A stretch of DNA of 64,000 nucleotides, taken from assembly GCF_001439635.1 (NCBI RefSeq), contig NZ_LMBZ01000023.1:1-64000 (forward strand), given 5' to 3'. The notes beneath the pieces are model-generated. The model was given only the letters and a program-made list of their open reading frames with translations. It was not told the origin of the DNA and searched no databases. Positions 9,100-15,907 of the stretch are shown piece after piece. Both the position numbers and the translations under genes were made by a program. This stretch comes from Solibacillus cecembensis. GTDB taxonomy: Bacteria > Bacillota > Bacilli > Bacillales_A > Planococcaceae. How positions within the stretch are numbered: the first letter of the stretch is position 1; each line of letters starts with the position of its first letter.

Positions 9100-9173
9100 C
9101 CACATTGAAAGTAAAAGCTATCGCTAAAATTCAGTTTCAACAACATAAGGAACGATTTTTAATGATGATTTAA
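9081..9173 (+). pseudogene. Candidate out-of-frame C-terminal tail of the transglutaminase-like gene
   Basis: Reading from 9081 in the frame offset from the upstream gene gives 30 residues that begin MYQMDLATLKVKAIAKI and end with TAA at 9171-9173. Joined to FISEKNKK, this reads like one blade of a beta-propeller-type repeat. The junction is at the A6 run 9076-9081; one extra A would restore the frame. Confidence 0.45.
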
Positions 9174-9198
9174 CTAACGATTTATCTACCAATAAATG

Positions 9199-9236
9199 GA
9201 AAAGACATTTTGATTCTCACCAAAATGTCTTTTTTA
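9199..9236. terminator. Bidirectional terminator between the transglutaminase-like gene and znuA
   Basis: AAAAGACATTTTG pairs with CAAAATGTCTTTTTT. There are A residues before and T residues after the stem, so it can serve both converging genes. Confidence 0.9.
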
Positions 9237-9245
9237 AATGGAAAA

Positions 9246-10202
9246 TTAATGCGCTAAAGCCTTCGTTAACGCGCTCATATTTTTTCGCATAAGCGTAAAG
9301 TAATCCTCATTATTTGTGACATCCTCTTTTGTCAGGACACTTAAATTATGCAAGATTAATGTTTCTGCACCTAATTCTTTTTGGATAATTTTCGTTAAAT
9401 TAGATGAAACATTTTGCTCGAAGAAAATATAGTGAATGTTTTCCTTTTTTGCTAAATCTACAATTGCTGTTAATTCTTTTTGAGAAGGCTCACTTTGAGA
9501 GTTTAATCCCGCTATCGAAACTTGCGTTAAGCCATATTGACCCGCTAAATAACCAAATGCTGCATGCGATACGAAAAATGTTTTTTTGGCAGTTTTGGCA
9601 GCCATGGATTCTAGCTCGCCATTCAGTTCGTTTAGCTCGCCTACTAACTGTTCATAGTTCTTGTTGAATAGCGCTTCCTGCTCTGGTAAAGCTGCTACTA
9701 ACTCATCTTTAATAGAACGGGCTAATTCCTGAGAAATGATAGGAGATAGCCAAACATGTGCATCATGTTCTTGATGTCCATGTTCCTCTTCGTTAGTCTC
9801 TTCTTCATGCGAGTGACCCGTTGAAATATCAAGCTGCTCTTCCGTTACATTTGCAGCAGTGGCAACGAATTTCACGTCTTCTTTTGCTAATGTTTTTTCT
9901 GCGTTTTCAACAAAACCTTCGAGGCCTAATCCAATATAGTAAAATAAATCGGCATCTGCTAAATCCATCATATTCTTTTGTGTCGGTTCAAATGTATGTT
10001 CGTTTGCGCCAACAGGGTATATAGAAGAAACTTGAACAAACTCCCCACCAATGCGTTCTGTGAAGTATTGCAGTGGGTAAACCGTTGTGTAAACGGATAA
10101 TTGATTGTCCGCGGGTTGATTATTTGAAGTAGCCGAATCATCTGCACTACAAGCTGCTAATAAGACAGCGAACATCGAAAGTAAAACGAATAATTTTTTC
10201 AT
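9246..10202 (-). CDS. znuA: Zinc ABC transporter substrate-binding lipoprotein (ZnuA/AdcA-like)
   Basis: This is a cell-surface metal-binding lipoprotein that hands zinc to an ABC permease. The signal peptide ends in a lipobox LLAAC (Cys18). It is a cluster A-I binding protein: H69 in ANEHTFEP and H149 in DAHVWLSP are expected metal ligands, with a third in VSHAAFGY. The His/Glu-rich loop at 130-149 is typical of zinc rather than manganese carriers. A near-consensus Zur box lies just upstream. No ATPase or permease gene is nearby, so the protein must work with components encoded elsewhere. Confidence 0.9.
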   Translation of the reverse strand: MKKLFVLLSMFAVLLAACSADDSATSNNQPADNQLSVYTTVYPLQYFTERIGGEFVQVSSIYPVGANEHTFEPTQKNMMDLADADLFYYIGLGLEGFVENAEKTLAKEDVKFVATAANVTEEQLDISTGHSHEEETNEEEHGHQEHDAHVWLSPIISQELARSIKDELVAALPEQEALFNKNYEQLVGELNELNGELESMAAKTAKKTFFVSHAAFGYLAGQYGLTQVSIAGLNSQSEPSQKELTAIVDLAKKENIHYIFFEQNVSSNLTKIIQKELGAETLILHNLSVLTKEDVTNNEDYFTLMRKNMSALTKALAH

Positions 10203-10215
10203 AAAAAAAACTCCC

Positions 10216-10238
10216 TAAATAGTAATTGTTACGATTTA
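10216..10238 (-). promoter_or_regulatory. Zur box upstream of znuA
   Basis: The 23-bp palindrome begins TAAATAGTAATT and ends TTACGATTTA. It differs at two positions from the B. subtilis Zur consensus TAAATCGTAAT-N-ATTACGATTTA, as I recall it. It lies 14 bp from the znuA start codon, so zinc-dependent repression is expected. Confidence 0.85.
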
Positions 10239-10284
10239 TATTTTTGACATTTTCAATCATACAATATGGTTGCCCAAAACACAA

Positions 10285-10334
10285 TAAAAAAAACAGTAGC
10301 CCTTACAAATAAATCATGTGGGTTGCTGTTTTTT
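10285..10334 (-). terminator. Terminator downstream of yidD
   Basis: AAAACAGTAGCCC pairs with GGGTTGCTGTTTT, including two G-U pairs. On the minus strand a run of T follows, so it fits as the end of the yidD transcript. Confidence 0.75.
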
Positions 10335-10353
10335 GTGTAACCGTTAGTATTTA

Positions 10354-10413
10354 TGGCTAATACGGATAGAAATGTAAAAGTGGTGGATAGAAAGCCAAAA
10401 CTGATGGATAGAA
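10354..10413. repeat. Helically phased GG(A/C)TA repeat array
   Basis: GGCTA at 10354 is followed by GGATAGAA at 10364, 10385 and 10406. The steps are 10, 21 and 21 bp, whole helical turns. The bases between are not conserved. The array lies between two inverted repeats downstream of yidD. Its function is unknown; a similar array is at 51864. Confidence 0.65.
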
Positions 10414-10427
10414 CGAGCTATCTTACA

Positions 10428-10455
10428 TTTCCCCGCATAGTTTGTACGGGGAAAT
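10428..10455. repeat. Inverted repeat just downstream of yidD
   Basis: TTTCCCCG and CGGGGAAA, extended by flanking pairs, can form a strong hairpin 13-40 bp past the yidD stop. No T tract follows on either strand, so it may stabilise the mRNA 3' end rather than terminate. Confidence 0.5.
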
Positions 10456-10467
10456 GCTCGTATAACG

Positions 10468-10704
10468 TTACTTACTTTTTTTCGAAGGCCATTTATCTGG
10501 GACTGGATCAAAACCACCTGGGTGAAGCGGCTGGCATTTTAATATGCGGATAACCGTCATAATGAAGCCTTTGATTGCACCATGCTTTTCAATTGCCTCA
10601 ACCCCATAGTGGGAACAAGTAGGGTGAAAGCGGCAAGAGGGGGGCTTCATTGGTGATAAATACTTTTGATAAATGCGAATGAGCCCAATAAATAGCTTTT
10701 TCAA
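10468..10704 (-). CDS. yidD: Membrane protein insertion efficiency factor YidD
   Basis: YidD is a small peripheral membrane protein that assists YidC-dependent insertion. The 78 residues show the family core: IRIYQKYLSP, then CRFHPTCSHYGVEAI and CQPLHPGGFDPVP, with the three conserved cysteines. The start is TTG 10704, which overlaps the stop of the preceding small membrane-protein gene (ATTGA), so translation is probably coupled. GC use matches the surroundings. Confidence 0.95.
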   Translation of the reverse strand: MKKLFIGLIRIYQKYLSPMKPPSCRFHPTCSHYGVEAIEKHGAIKGFIMTVIRILKCQPLHPGGFDPVPDKWPSKKSK

Positions 10705-10859
10705 TTCTTTTCCTGCTCTCCATTTTTGTAGGCACGTACAGGACTTGCATCGACAGTTTGCTTCATAGAGACATTGTTTTTCTTAGCGAGGAAGAAAATC
10801 GCGAATGCAAAAATTCCCATAATTGTAACGATAATAATAAGTACGATTGGTAAACTCAT
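10701..10859 (-). CDS. Small single-pass membrane protein upstream of yidD
   Basis: A 52-residue protein starts MSLPIVLIIIVTIMG, has one transmembrane helix (about 3-25) and a short basic/polar tail ending NGEQEKN. GAGGTG precedes ATG 10859 by five bases; a second ATG at 10862 is too close. Its stop codon overlaps the TTG start of yidD, which is the best evidence that it is real and that the two are co-translated. I do not recognise a named family. It could help YidD find the membrane, but that is a guess. Confidence 0.7.
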   Translation of the reverse strand: MSLPIVLIIIVTIMGIFAFAIFFLAKKNNVSMKQTVDASPVRAYKNGEQEKN

Positions 10860-10895
10860 CATTTCACCTCACTTTATTATAATAGACGAAATCCA

Positions 10896-11048
10896 TTAAT
10901 TTTGGTCTTTTTTGCTCTCGGTAATAATAGGTTCATGTGAAATTTCATCAATGGTATGCTTTACGCGGTATCCTGTATTGACTGCGAAGAGAAAAAGCCC
11001 AGTTATTAGGATGATAACTAAAAAGGAAAAAATAATAATTAATGACAT
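10896..11048 (-). CDS. ytzI: Small membrane protein, YtzI-like
   Basis: This 50-residue protein begins MSLIIIFSFLVIILITG with one N-terminal transmembrane helix, then a short cytoplasmic or external tail with GYRVKHTIDEI. That motif resembles the YtzI family of Bacillus, whose function is unknown. A GGAGTGAGGA sequence precedes ATG 11048. It is transcribed towards the 52-residue gene and yidD, with a gap of 36 nt, so the three may be one small operon. Confidence 0.65.
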   Translation of the reverse strand: MSLIIIFSFLVIILITGLFLFAVNTGYRVKHTIDEISHEPIITESKKDQN

Positions 11049-11332
11049 CGGCAAAATCCTCACTCCTTATATGGAAGAACTTACTCCATTTTACAATAAA
11101 ATTTTGCTGGAAATTTGACTAAACATTGAATTTTAAATGTTTGAATTTTATTAGAAGGGAAATAATGAATAGGACAGGATAATGTCGACAAATTGTCACA
11201 ACAGGATATATGTGGGAGAGGTATTATATGGGTAGATGATGTGATTTAGTGAAAACACTAAAGAAAGGAATGGTGCGTGTGGTGTACCTTTCCAATCATT
11301 TTGTATGAAGAAAAAAAGATGGAGTGATTAAC

Positions 11333-11776
11333 ATGACGAAAACAGCATTAAATTCCGAATTAAATGAATTAGTAGCAACTTGGTCTGTCCTTTACACAAA
11401 ATTACATAACTACCATTGGTATGTAACCGGGCCGTCATTTTTTACATTACATGAAAAATTTGAAGAACTGTACAATGAGGTTACATTAAACTTAGATGAA
11501 ATGGCAGAACGTATTTTATCTAAAGGTGGCAAGCCAGTAGCAACATTAAAAGAGCATCTCAACTTATCGCTTATACAGGAAGCAACGGGAAATGAAGCAA
11601 CAGAAGAAATGGTGAAAACGACAATTGCCGATTTCCAAATCATTATGAAAGCATTGAAAAAAGCGATGGAAACAGCGGCTGAAGAAGGCGATGATCGTAC
11701 AGAAGATTTATTAAATGCTAATTATCAAAGCCTAGAAAAGCACGCATGGATGTTGAATGCGTTTTTAGGGAAATAA
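11333..11776 (+). CDS. dps: Dps-family ferritin-like protein
   Basis: Dps forms a 12-subunit shell that oxidises and stores iron and protects DNA from hydrogen peroxide. The 147 residues form a four-helix bundle. The intersubunit ferroxidase site is visible as LHNYHWYVTGP (H25, H28) and the later HEKFEELY and EMAERIL acidic residues. GGAGTGA five bases upstream selects ATG 11333 over GTG 11324. No PerR-type box was found upstream. A terminator follows, so it is monocistronic. Confidence 0.93.
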   Translation: MTKTALNSELNELVATWSVLYTKLHNYHWYVTGPSFFTLHEKFEELYNEVTLNLDEMAERILSKGGKPVATLKEHLNLSLIQEATGNEATEEMVKTTIADFQIIMKALKKAMETAAEEGDDRTEDLLNANYQSLEKHAWMLNAFLGK

Positions 11777-11789
11777 ATAAAACTAAACG

Positions 11790-11830
11790 AAAAAGTGGCA
11801 TTTGACTTCGCGTCCAAATGCCATTTTTTA
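11790..11830 (+). terminator. Terminator of dps
   Basis: TGGCATTTG pairs with CAAATGCCA, flanked by A and T runs. Confidence 0.9.
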
Positions 11831-11900
11831 TTCTTTAGAAAAGTAAAATTATGCATACTAAATACTGAAATAGCACAGTTTATGTGTGGAGGTGTTATTT

Positions 11901-12221
11901 ATGCAAAAACAAAAAATCTATGTATCGGTTGCTCATTTAACTTGTAATTTCCATCCAGGCTCTGCGTATGAATTTATATTACAAATGGAGCCTTTAAAAG
12001 CACGTGTATTTGCAAAACTCTTTAATCAAATCCAACATTTAGAAGCTTCCAATGCGTTCCGAGCCCATTTACCTTGCATACCGTATCATATGGACAAAGC
12101 CAATCATGATATCGATCGCCGACTTCAAAAAATCTACGCACTTATTCATGAATTTGGGGATGACAAGACGAAAAAATTCGTTGAACAGCTGCCATTTTTT
12201 CAACGCGCAGCCACTCTCTAA
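11901..12221 (+). CDS. Conserved-looking hypothetical protein, 106 residues
   Basis: I do not recognise this gene. GGAGGTG at 11887-11893 gives a strong ribosome binding site for ATG 11901. The product is soluble, with no signal peptide or transmembrane segment. It has a predicted beta-rich start (KIYVSVAHLT) followed by helices, two cysteines and a run of histidines (CNFHPG, HLPCIPYHMD). It lies between dps and a Nudix hydrolase gene in the same direction, 57 nt before the latter. No function is proposed. Confidence 0.7.
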   Translation: MQKQKIYVSVAHLTCNFHPGSAYEFILQMEPLKARVFAKLFNQIQHLEASNAFRAHLPCIPYHMDKANHDIDRRLQKIYALIHEFGDDKTKKFVEQLPFFQRAATL

Positions 12222-12278
12222 GTTGAATGTATGCCAATCGTTCGCTACACTACTAAAGAATAGGAGATGAGTGCAACG

Positions 12279-12746
12279 ATGTTTACATTTACAGATGAAA
12301 ATGGATTTCAAGTGGATTTACGATTTGATGAAGGACCGTTTGAGGTGGACCCAAAACATGTATTAGTACTCGTACAGTATGAAGGGAAATGGCTGTGCAC
12401 GATTCATCACCGCCGTGGCGTTGAATTTCCAGGTGGCAAGCAAGAAGCGGATGAAACTTTAATAGAGGCAGCGGTTCGAGAAGTGTATGAAGAAGCAACT
12501 GTGCATATTGAAGATGTGAAATGGTTTGCCTATTATATTGTGCATGATGACATTCCGTTTTGTAAGGCGGTATTTACAGCAAAAGTAAAAACAATCGAAC
12601 CTTTTGTTGGCGATTATGAAACGGAAGGCATGTTATGGCTTACGGAAGATGAACTTTGGCAACAACCGAATTTGAGCTTTTACATGCGAGATGCGGGGAT
12701 GAAGAAGATGTTACAGGAAGTGAAAAGTCATGAAAGACAATGGTGA
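12279..12746 (+). CDS. ytkD: Nudix hydrolase, YtkD-like nucleoside triphosphatase
   Basis: YtkD of B. subtilis hydrolyses nucleoside triphosphates including 8-oxo-dGTP. This homologue has the Nudix box from GGKQEADE to REVYEEAT. The glutamates that bind the metal are present, but the box glycine near the end is threonine. ATG 12279 matches the usual YtkD start (MFTFTDENGF); ATG 12267 would overlap the ribosome binding site AGGAGA. It gives 155 residues. Its end overlaps the ytmA start by 17 nt, so the two are co-translated, as in Bacillus. Confidence 0.85.
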   Translation: MFTFTDENGFQVDLRFDEGPFEVDPKHVLVLVQYEGKWLCTIHHRRGVEFPGGKQEADETLIEAAVREVYEEATVHIEDVKWFAYYIVHDDIPFCKAVFTAKVKTIEPFVGDYETEGMLWLTEDELWQQPNLSFYMRDAGMKKMLQEVKSHERQW

Positions 12747-13512
12747 AATCTTTTCCATGCGAAACTATCCTTCACCAAATCCAGCGATTCGGTTAGATGA
12801 AATTACATATTGGTCACAAGGGCTGCGGGTAAAAGGCTTGCTGGCACGTCCAAAACAGCAAGGGAACTATGAAGGCTTGCTCTATTTACGTGGAGGCTTG
12901 CAATCCATTGGCATGGTTCGTCCTGCGCGCATCGCTCAATTTGCGGCACAAGGCTTTGTCGTGTTTGCTCCGTATTATCGAGGGAATCGCGGGGGAGAAG
13001 GAAAAGATGAGTTTGCTGGGGAAGATCGTTTTGATGCAGTGTACGGTGTGGATGTACTAAAGCAATTTATAAAGAAAGATAACGTTCACTTATACGGTTT
13101 TTCACGCGGTGGTTTGATGGTATTGTGGACAGCGATTATCCGAAATGATATCCAGTTCGTTGTCACATGGGCGGGTGTGTCTGATGCGGTGGCTACTTAC
13201 TGGGAACGAGTGGACATGCGCAGAGGCTTAAAACGCATTATCGGTGGGACGCCAAATAAAGTACCCGAACTGTATGAGAGTAGGACTCCCCTCTATGCAA
13301 TTGAGCAAGTTCAAGCACCTGTTTTGATTATTCATGGTACGGAAGATGCACATGTAGATATTGAGCATGGGTATCAATTAGAGCGGTATTTAAAGGCGAA
13401 GGGAAAGCCGGTAGAAACATGGTTTTCAACTGGCTACAAGCATCATTATCCACCGAAGTACAATAGGGAAACCGTTCAAAAACTATGCGAATGGATGAAG
13501 TCGCATCATTGA
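12730..13512 (+). CDS. ytmA: Alpha/beta hydrolase, prolyl-oligopeptidase-like (YtmA)
   Basis: A 260-residue cytoplasmic serine hydrolase of the peptidase S9 (prolyl oligopeptidase) type. The nucleophile elbow is GFSRGG, the acid lies in HGTEDAHV and the histidine in YKHHYPP. The N-terminal part has a short lid-like segment. Substrate is unknown; family membership suggests a short peptide or ester. The start overlaps ytkD by 17 nt, with GGAAGTG upstream. Confidence 0.85.
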   Translation: MKDNGEIFSMRNYPSPNPAIRLDEITYWSQGLRVKGLLARPKQQGNYEGLLYLRGGLQSIGMVRPARIAQFAAQGFVVFAPYYRGNRGGEGKDEFAGEDRFDAVYGVDVLKQFIKKDNVHLYGFSRGGLMVLWTAIIRNDIQFVVTWAGVSDAVATYWERVDMRRGLKRIIGGTPNKVPELYESRTPLYAIEQVQAPVLIIHGTEDAHVDIEHGYQLERYLKAKGKPVETWFSTGYKHHYPPKYNRETVQKLCEWMKSHH

Positions 13513-13522
13513 ATGTAGCAAC

Positions 13523-13573
13523 AAAAAGAAGGCTAACTTGCAAGTAAAATACTTACGAGTTAGCCTTTTTTTT
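13523..13573. terminator. Bidirectional terminator between ytmA and pckA
   Basis: AAGGCTAACT pairs with AGTTAGCCTT around a partly paired loop, with A and T runs outside. It lies between converging genes. Confidence 0.9.
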
Positions 13574-13639
13574 CTATGATATAAAATATATAGTGAAGTT
13601 AAAATTTTAACGTTATGTCGTTTAGGAATGGTTTAGCAA

Positions 13640-15226
13640 TTAAGCTAATGGGCCACCTTTTGTAGAAATCGTTTCATCTACATTGGCAAATTTCGTGAAA
13701 TTGTTTTTGAATAAATCAGCAAGTTCAGCTGCTTTTTTATCGTAAGCTGCTTTATCTGCCCATGCATCACGAGGGTTTAATACTTCAGATGGAACGCCTT
13801 CAACAGCTGTTGGGATGTTTAATCCGAATACAGCGTCTTGAATTGTTTCAACGTCGTTTAATTTGCCTTCGATTGCTGCACGTACCATCGCACGTGTATA
13901 AGAAAGTTTCATACGGCTACCTACACCGTATTCGCCACCAGTCCAACCTGTGTTCACTAAAAATACTTGTGAACCGTGCTCGTCAATTTTCTTACCTAAT
14001 TGATCTGCATAAACTGTTGCAGGTAGTGGTAAGAATGGAGAACCGAAGCATGTTGAGAATACTGGTTCTGGCTCAGTAACGCCGCGCTCTGTACCAGCTA
14101 ATTTTGATGTGAAACCACTTAAGAAGTGATACATCGCTTGCTCTTTTGTTAATTTAGAAACTGGAGGTAATACACCGAAAGCATCCGCAGTTAAAAATAC
14201 GATTGTTTTTGGGTGACCTGCAACAGATGGTAATACGATATTGTCAATATAATCAATCGGGTATGCTACACGTGTGTTTTCAGTTAATGAACCATCATCG
14301 TAATCGCAAATGCGTGTTTCTGGATCTACTGCTACGTTTTCTAAAACTGAACCGAATTTGATTGCATTGTAAATTTCAGGCTCTTTTTCAGCTGAAAGGT
14401 TGATTGTTTTTGCATAACATCCACCTTCAATATTGAACACACCATTATCTGACCAGCCATGCTCATCATCACCGATTAATTTACGGTCAGCGTCTGCAGA
14501 TAAAGTTGTTTTACCAGTACCTGATAAACCGAAGAATAAAGCAACATCGCCTTCTTCACCAACGTTTGCCGAGCAGTGCATTGGGAAAATCCCTTGCTCA
14601 GGTAGTAAGTAGTTCATAATACCAAAGATTGATTTTTTCATTTCGCCAGCGTATTCTGTACCACCGATTAAAATAATTTTCTTCTCAAGAGAAGTGATAA
14701 TAAATGTTTCTGAATCTGTCCCATCAACTGCAGGATCTGCTTTGAAGTTTGGTGCAGATACGATTGTAAATTCAGCCATGTGAGAAGCAAGTTCTTCTTC
14801 TGTTGGACGGATGAATAATTGATGACAGAAAAGATTATGCCAAGCATATTCGTTAATTACTTTAATTGATAATTGTGATGCTTTATCGGCACCTGCAAAA
14901 CCGTTGAATACGAATAATTCATCGCGTTCTTTCAAGTAGTTAACAACTTTAACATAAAGATTGTCAAACACTTCAGGTGAGATTGGGCGATTGACTTTAC
15001 CCCAGTCAATTTTATCTTTAGAGTCGTCTTCTTCTACTGTATATTTATCTTTAGGAGAGCGACCTGTATATTTGCCTGTTTCAGCGCGTAATGCACCATC
15101 AACAGTTAATGTTGCTTCTCCACGTGATGTCGCTTTTTCAACTAATTGTGGTACTGATAATTGGTTATTAATGTTTTCCCCGTTTAAAAGTTCTTTCAGC
15201 TCGTTAGCAATTTCTACCGAATTCAT
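13640..15226 (-). CDS. pckA: Phosphoenolpyruvate carboxykinase (ATP)
   Basis: PckA converts oxaloacetate and ATP to PEP, CO2 and ADP, the entry to gluconeogenesis. At 528 residues it is full length. The P-loop GLSGTGKTTLSAD binds ATP, with the metal-binding DDEHGW downstream and RYSGRSP-like TGRSPKDKY near the N-terminus. VNTGWTGGEYG is a further family signature. ATG 15226 follows AAGGATGG. A TTATAC-like -10 lies about 85 bp upstream on the minus strand. It is divergent from the metK riboswitch and monocistronic. Confidence 0.97.
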   Translation of the reverse strand: MNSVEIANELKELLNGENINNQLSVPQLVEKATSRGEATLTVDGALRAETGKYTGRSPKDKYTVEEDDSKDKIDWGKVNRPISPEVFDNLYVKVVNYLKERDELFVFNGFAGADKASQLSIKVINEYAWHNLFCHQLFIRPTEEELASHMAEFTIVSAPNFKADPAVDGTDSETFIITSLEKKIILIGGTEYAGEMKKSIFGIMNYLLPEQGIFPMHCSANVGEEGDVALFFGLSGTGKTTLSADADRKLIGDDEHGWSDNGVFNIEGGCYAKTINLSAEKEPEIYNAIKFGSVLENVAVDPETRICDYDDGSLTENTRVAYPIDYIDNIVLPSVAGHPKTIVFLTADAFGVLPPVSKLTKEQAMYHFLSGFTSKLAGTERGVTEPEPVFSTCFGSPFLPLPATVYADQLGKKIDEHGSQVFLVNTGWTGGEYGVGSRMKLSYTRAMVRAAIEGKLNDVETIQDAVFGLNIPTAVEGVPSEVLNPRDAWADKAAYDKKAAELADLFKNNFTKFANVDETISTKGGPLA

Positions 15227-15381
15227 CGATTAAATACCATCCTTTTTTCATAGTATTCCCTTGTGGAGGGGAGTGGTTAGTTAATTCAAAAATAGTATAA
15301 CACATTGCCTTCATTTATCTATACTAATTAGATAAAAATTTTTTCTTATTTAGGCAAGTTGTGAAAAGAAGACAAAATTAG

Positions 15382-15410
15382 TTGACGGTCAATTTTTTTT
15401 AACGTAAGAT
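15382..15410 (+). promoter_or_regulatory. Sigma-A promoter of the S-box/metK transcript
   Basis: TTGACG (15382-15387) and TAAGAT (15405-15410) are separated by 17 bp and lie 18 bp before the riboswitch. Confidence 0.75.
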
Positions 15411-15427
15411 GTTTAATTGAACGGATA

Positions 15428-15548
15428 CTCTTATCCCGAGCTGGTGGAGGGTCAGGCCCTATGAAACCCGGCAACCTGCAATACGTGTAATAACGTAACG
15501 TGTTGGTGCCAACCTGATGCAAGGGGAATTACCCTTGAACGATAAGAG
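15428..15548 (+). promoter_or_regulatory. SAM riboswitch (S-box, SAM-I) aptamer
   Basis: The outer stem is CTCTTATC with GATAAGAG. The conserved core is plain: GGTGGAGGG, the GGCCCTATGAAACCCGGCAACC block and GGTGCCAA followed by the GATGCAAGG pseudoknot region. When SAM is bound the downstream terminator forms and metK expression drops. Confidence 0.97.
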
Positions 15549-15570
15549 TGAAAGGTAACGAAACATATTC

Positions 15571-15622
15571 CCCCTTTCCTCACGCGTGATAAGCGCACCA
15601 TGTGAGTAGAGGGGTTTTTTTA
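15571..15622 (+). terminator. S-box regulated terminator
   Basis: CCCCT-N3-CTCAC pairs with GTGAG-N3-AGGGG and is followed by seven T. It is the off-state structure of the SAM riboswitch. Confidence 0.9.
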
Positions 15623-15766
15623 TTTGGGTGATAGTTACTGTTTCTAAAGGAATGTAATACTTCTTATGAATCGTAAAGTAGCCAAAATATTAATTTCAAA
15701 TAAAACGCGTTTTTACTATAAATAAACAACCTTTCAAAACCCTCGTGTTAAAGCAGAAAAGCTTGG

Positions 15767-15852
15767 CGTTTATAATTAACTTGTTTCAGCGGAAGTCTCC
15801 TATTCTTTATAAGTGGGGATGAATGTCAAATAGGCAAGTTGAATTATAAACG
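15767..15852 (+). repeat. Nested inverted repeat in the metK leader
   Basis: CGTTTATAATTAACTTG (15767-15783) is mirrored by CAAGTTGAATTATAAACG (15835-15852), with one extra base in the right arm. Inside, CCTATT and AATAGG form a second stem. The inner segment TCTCC...GGGGA followed by ATGTCAA looks like the end hairpin of an IS200/IS605-type element. The left arm also contains a TATAAT hexamer (15771-15776). It is either a structured leader or a transposon-end remnant. Confidence 0.6.
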
Positions 15853-15907
15853 GACATGGGTAACGAGTACCGTATCAATTTAGCAAAGTGACCTAGGAGG
15901 AAATGAA

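Noticed and set aside
10353..10553. Plus-strand frame covering the phased repeats
   Set aside because: It overlaps the 3' end of yidD, has no ribosome binding site and a composition dictated by the repeats.
11121..11143. AAACAT...ATGTTT palindrome upstream of dps as a PerR box
   Set aside because: It does not fit the PerR pattern TTATAAT-N-ATTATAA and lies about 200 bp before the gene.
11161..11210. Third phased GGATA array before dps
   Set aside because: Only two GGATA boxes occur and they are 27 bp apart, not 21.
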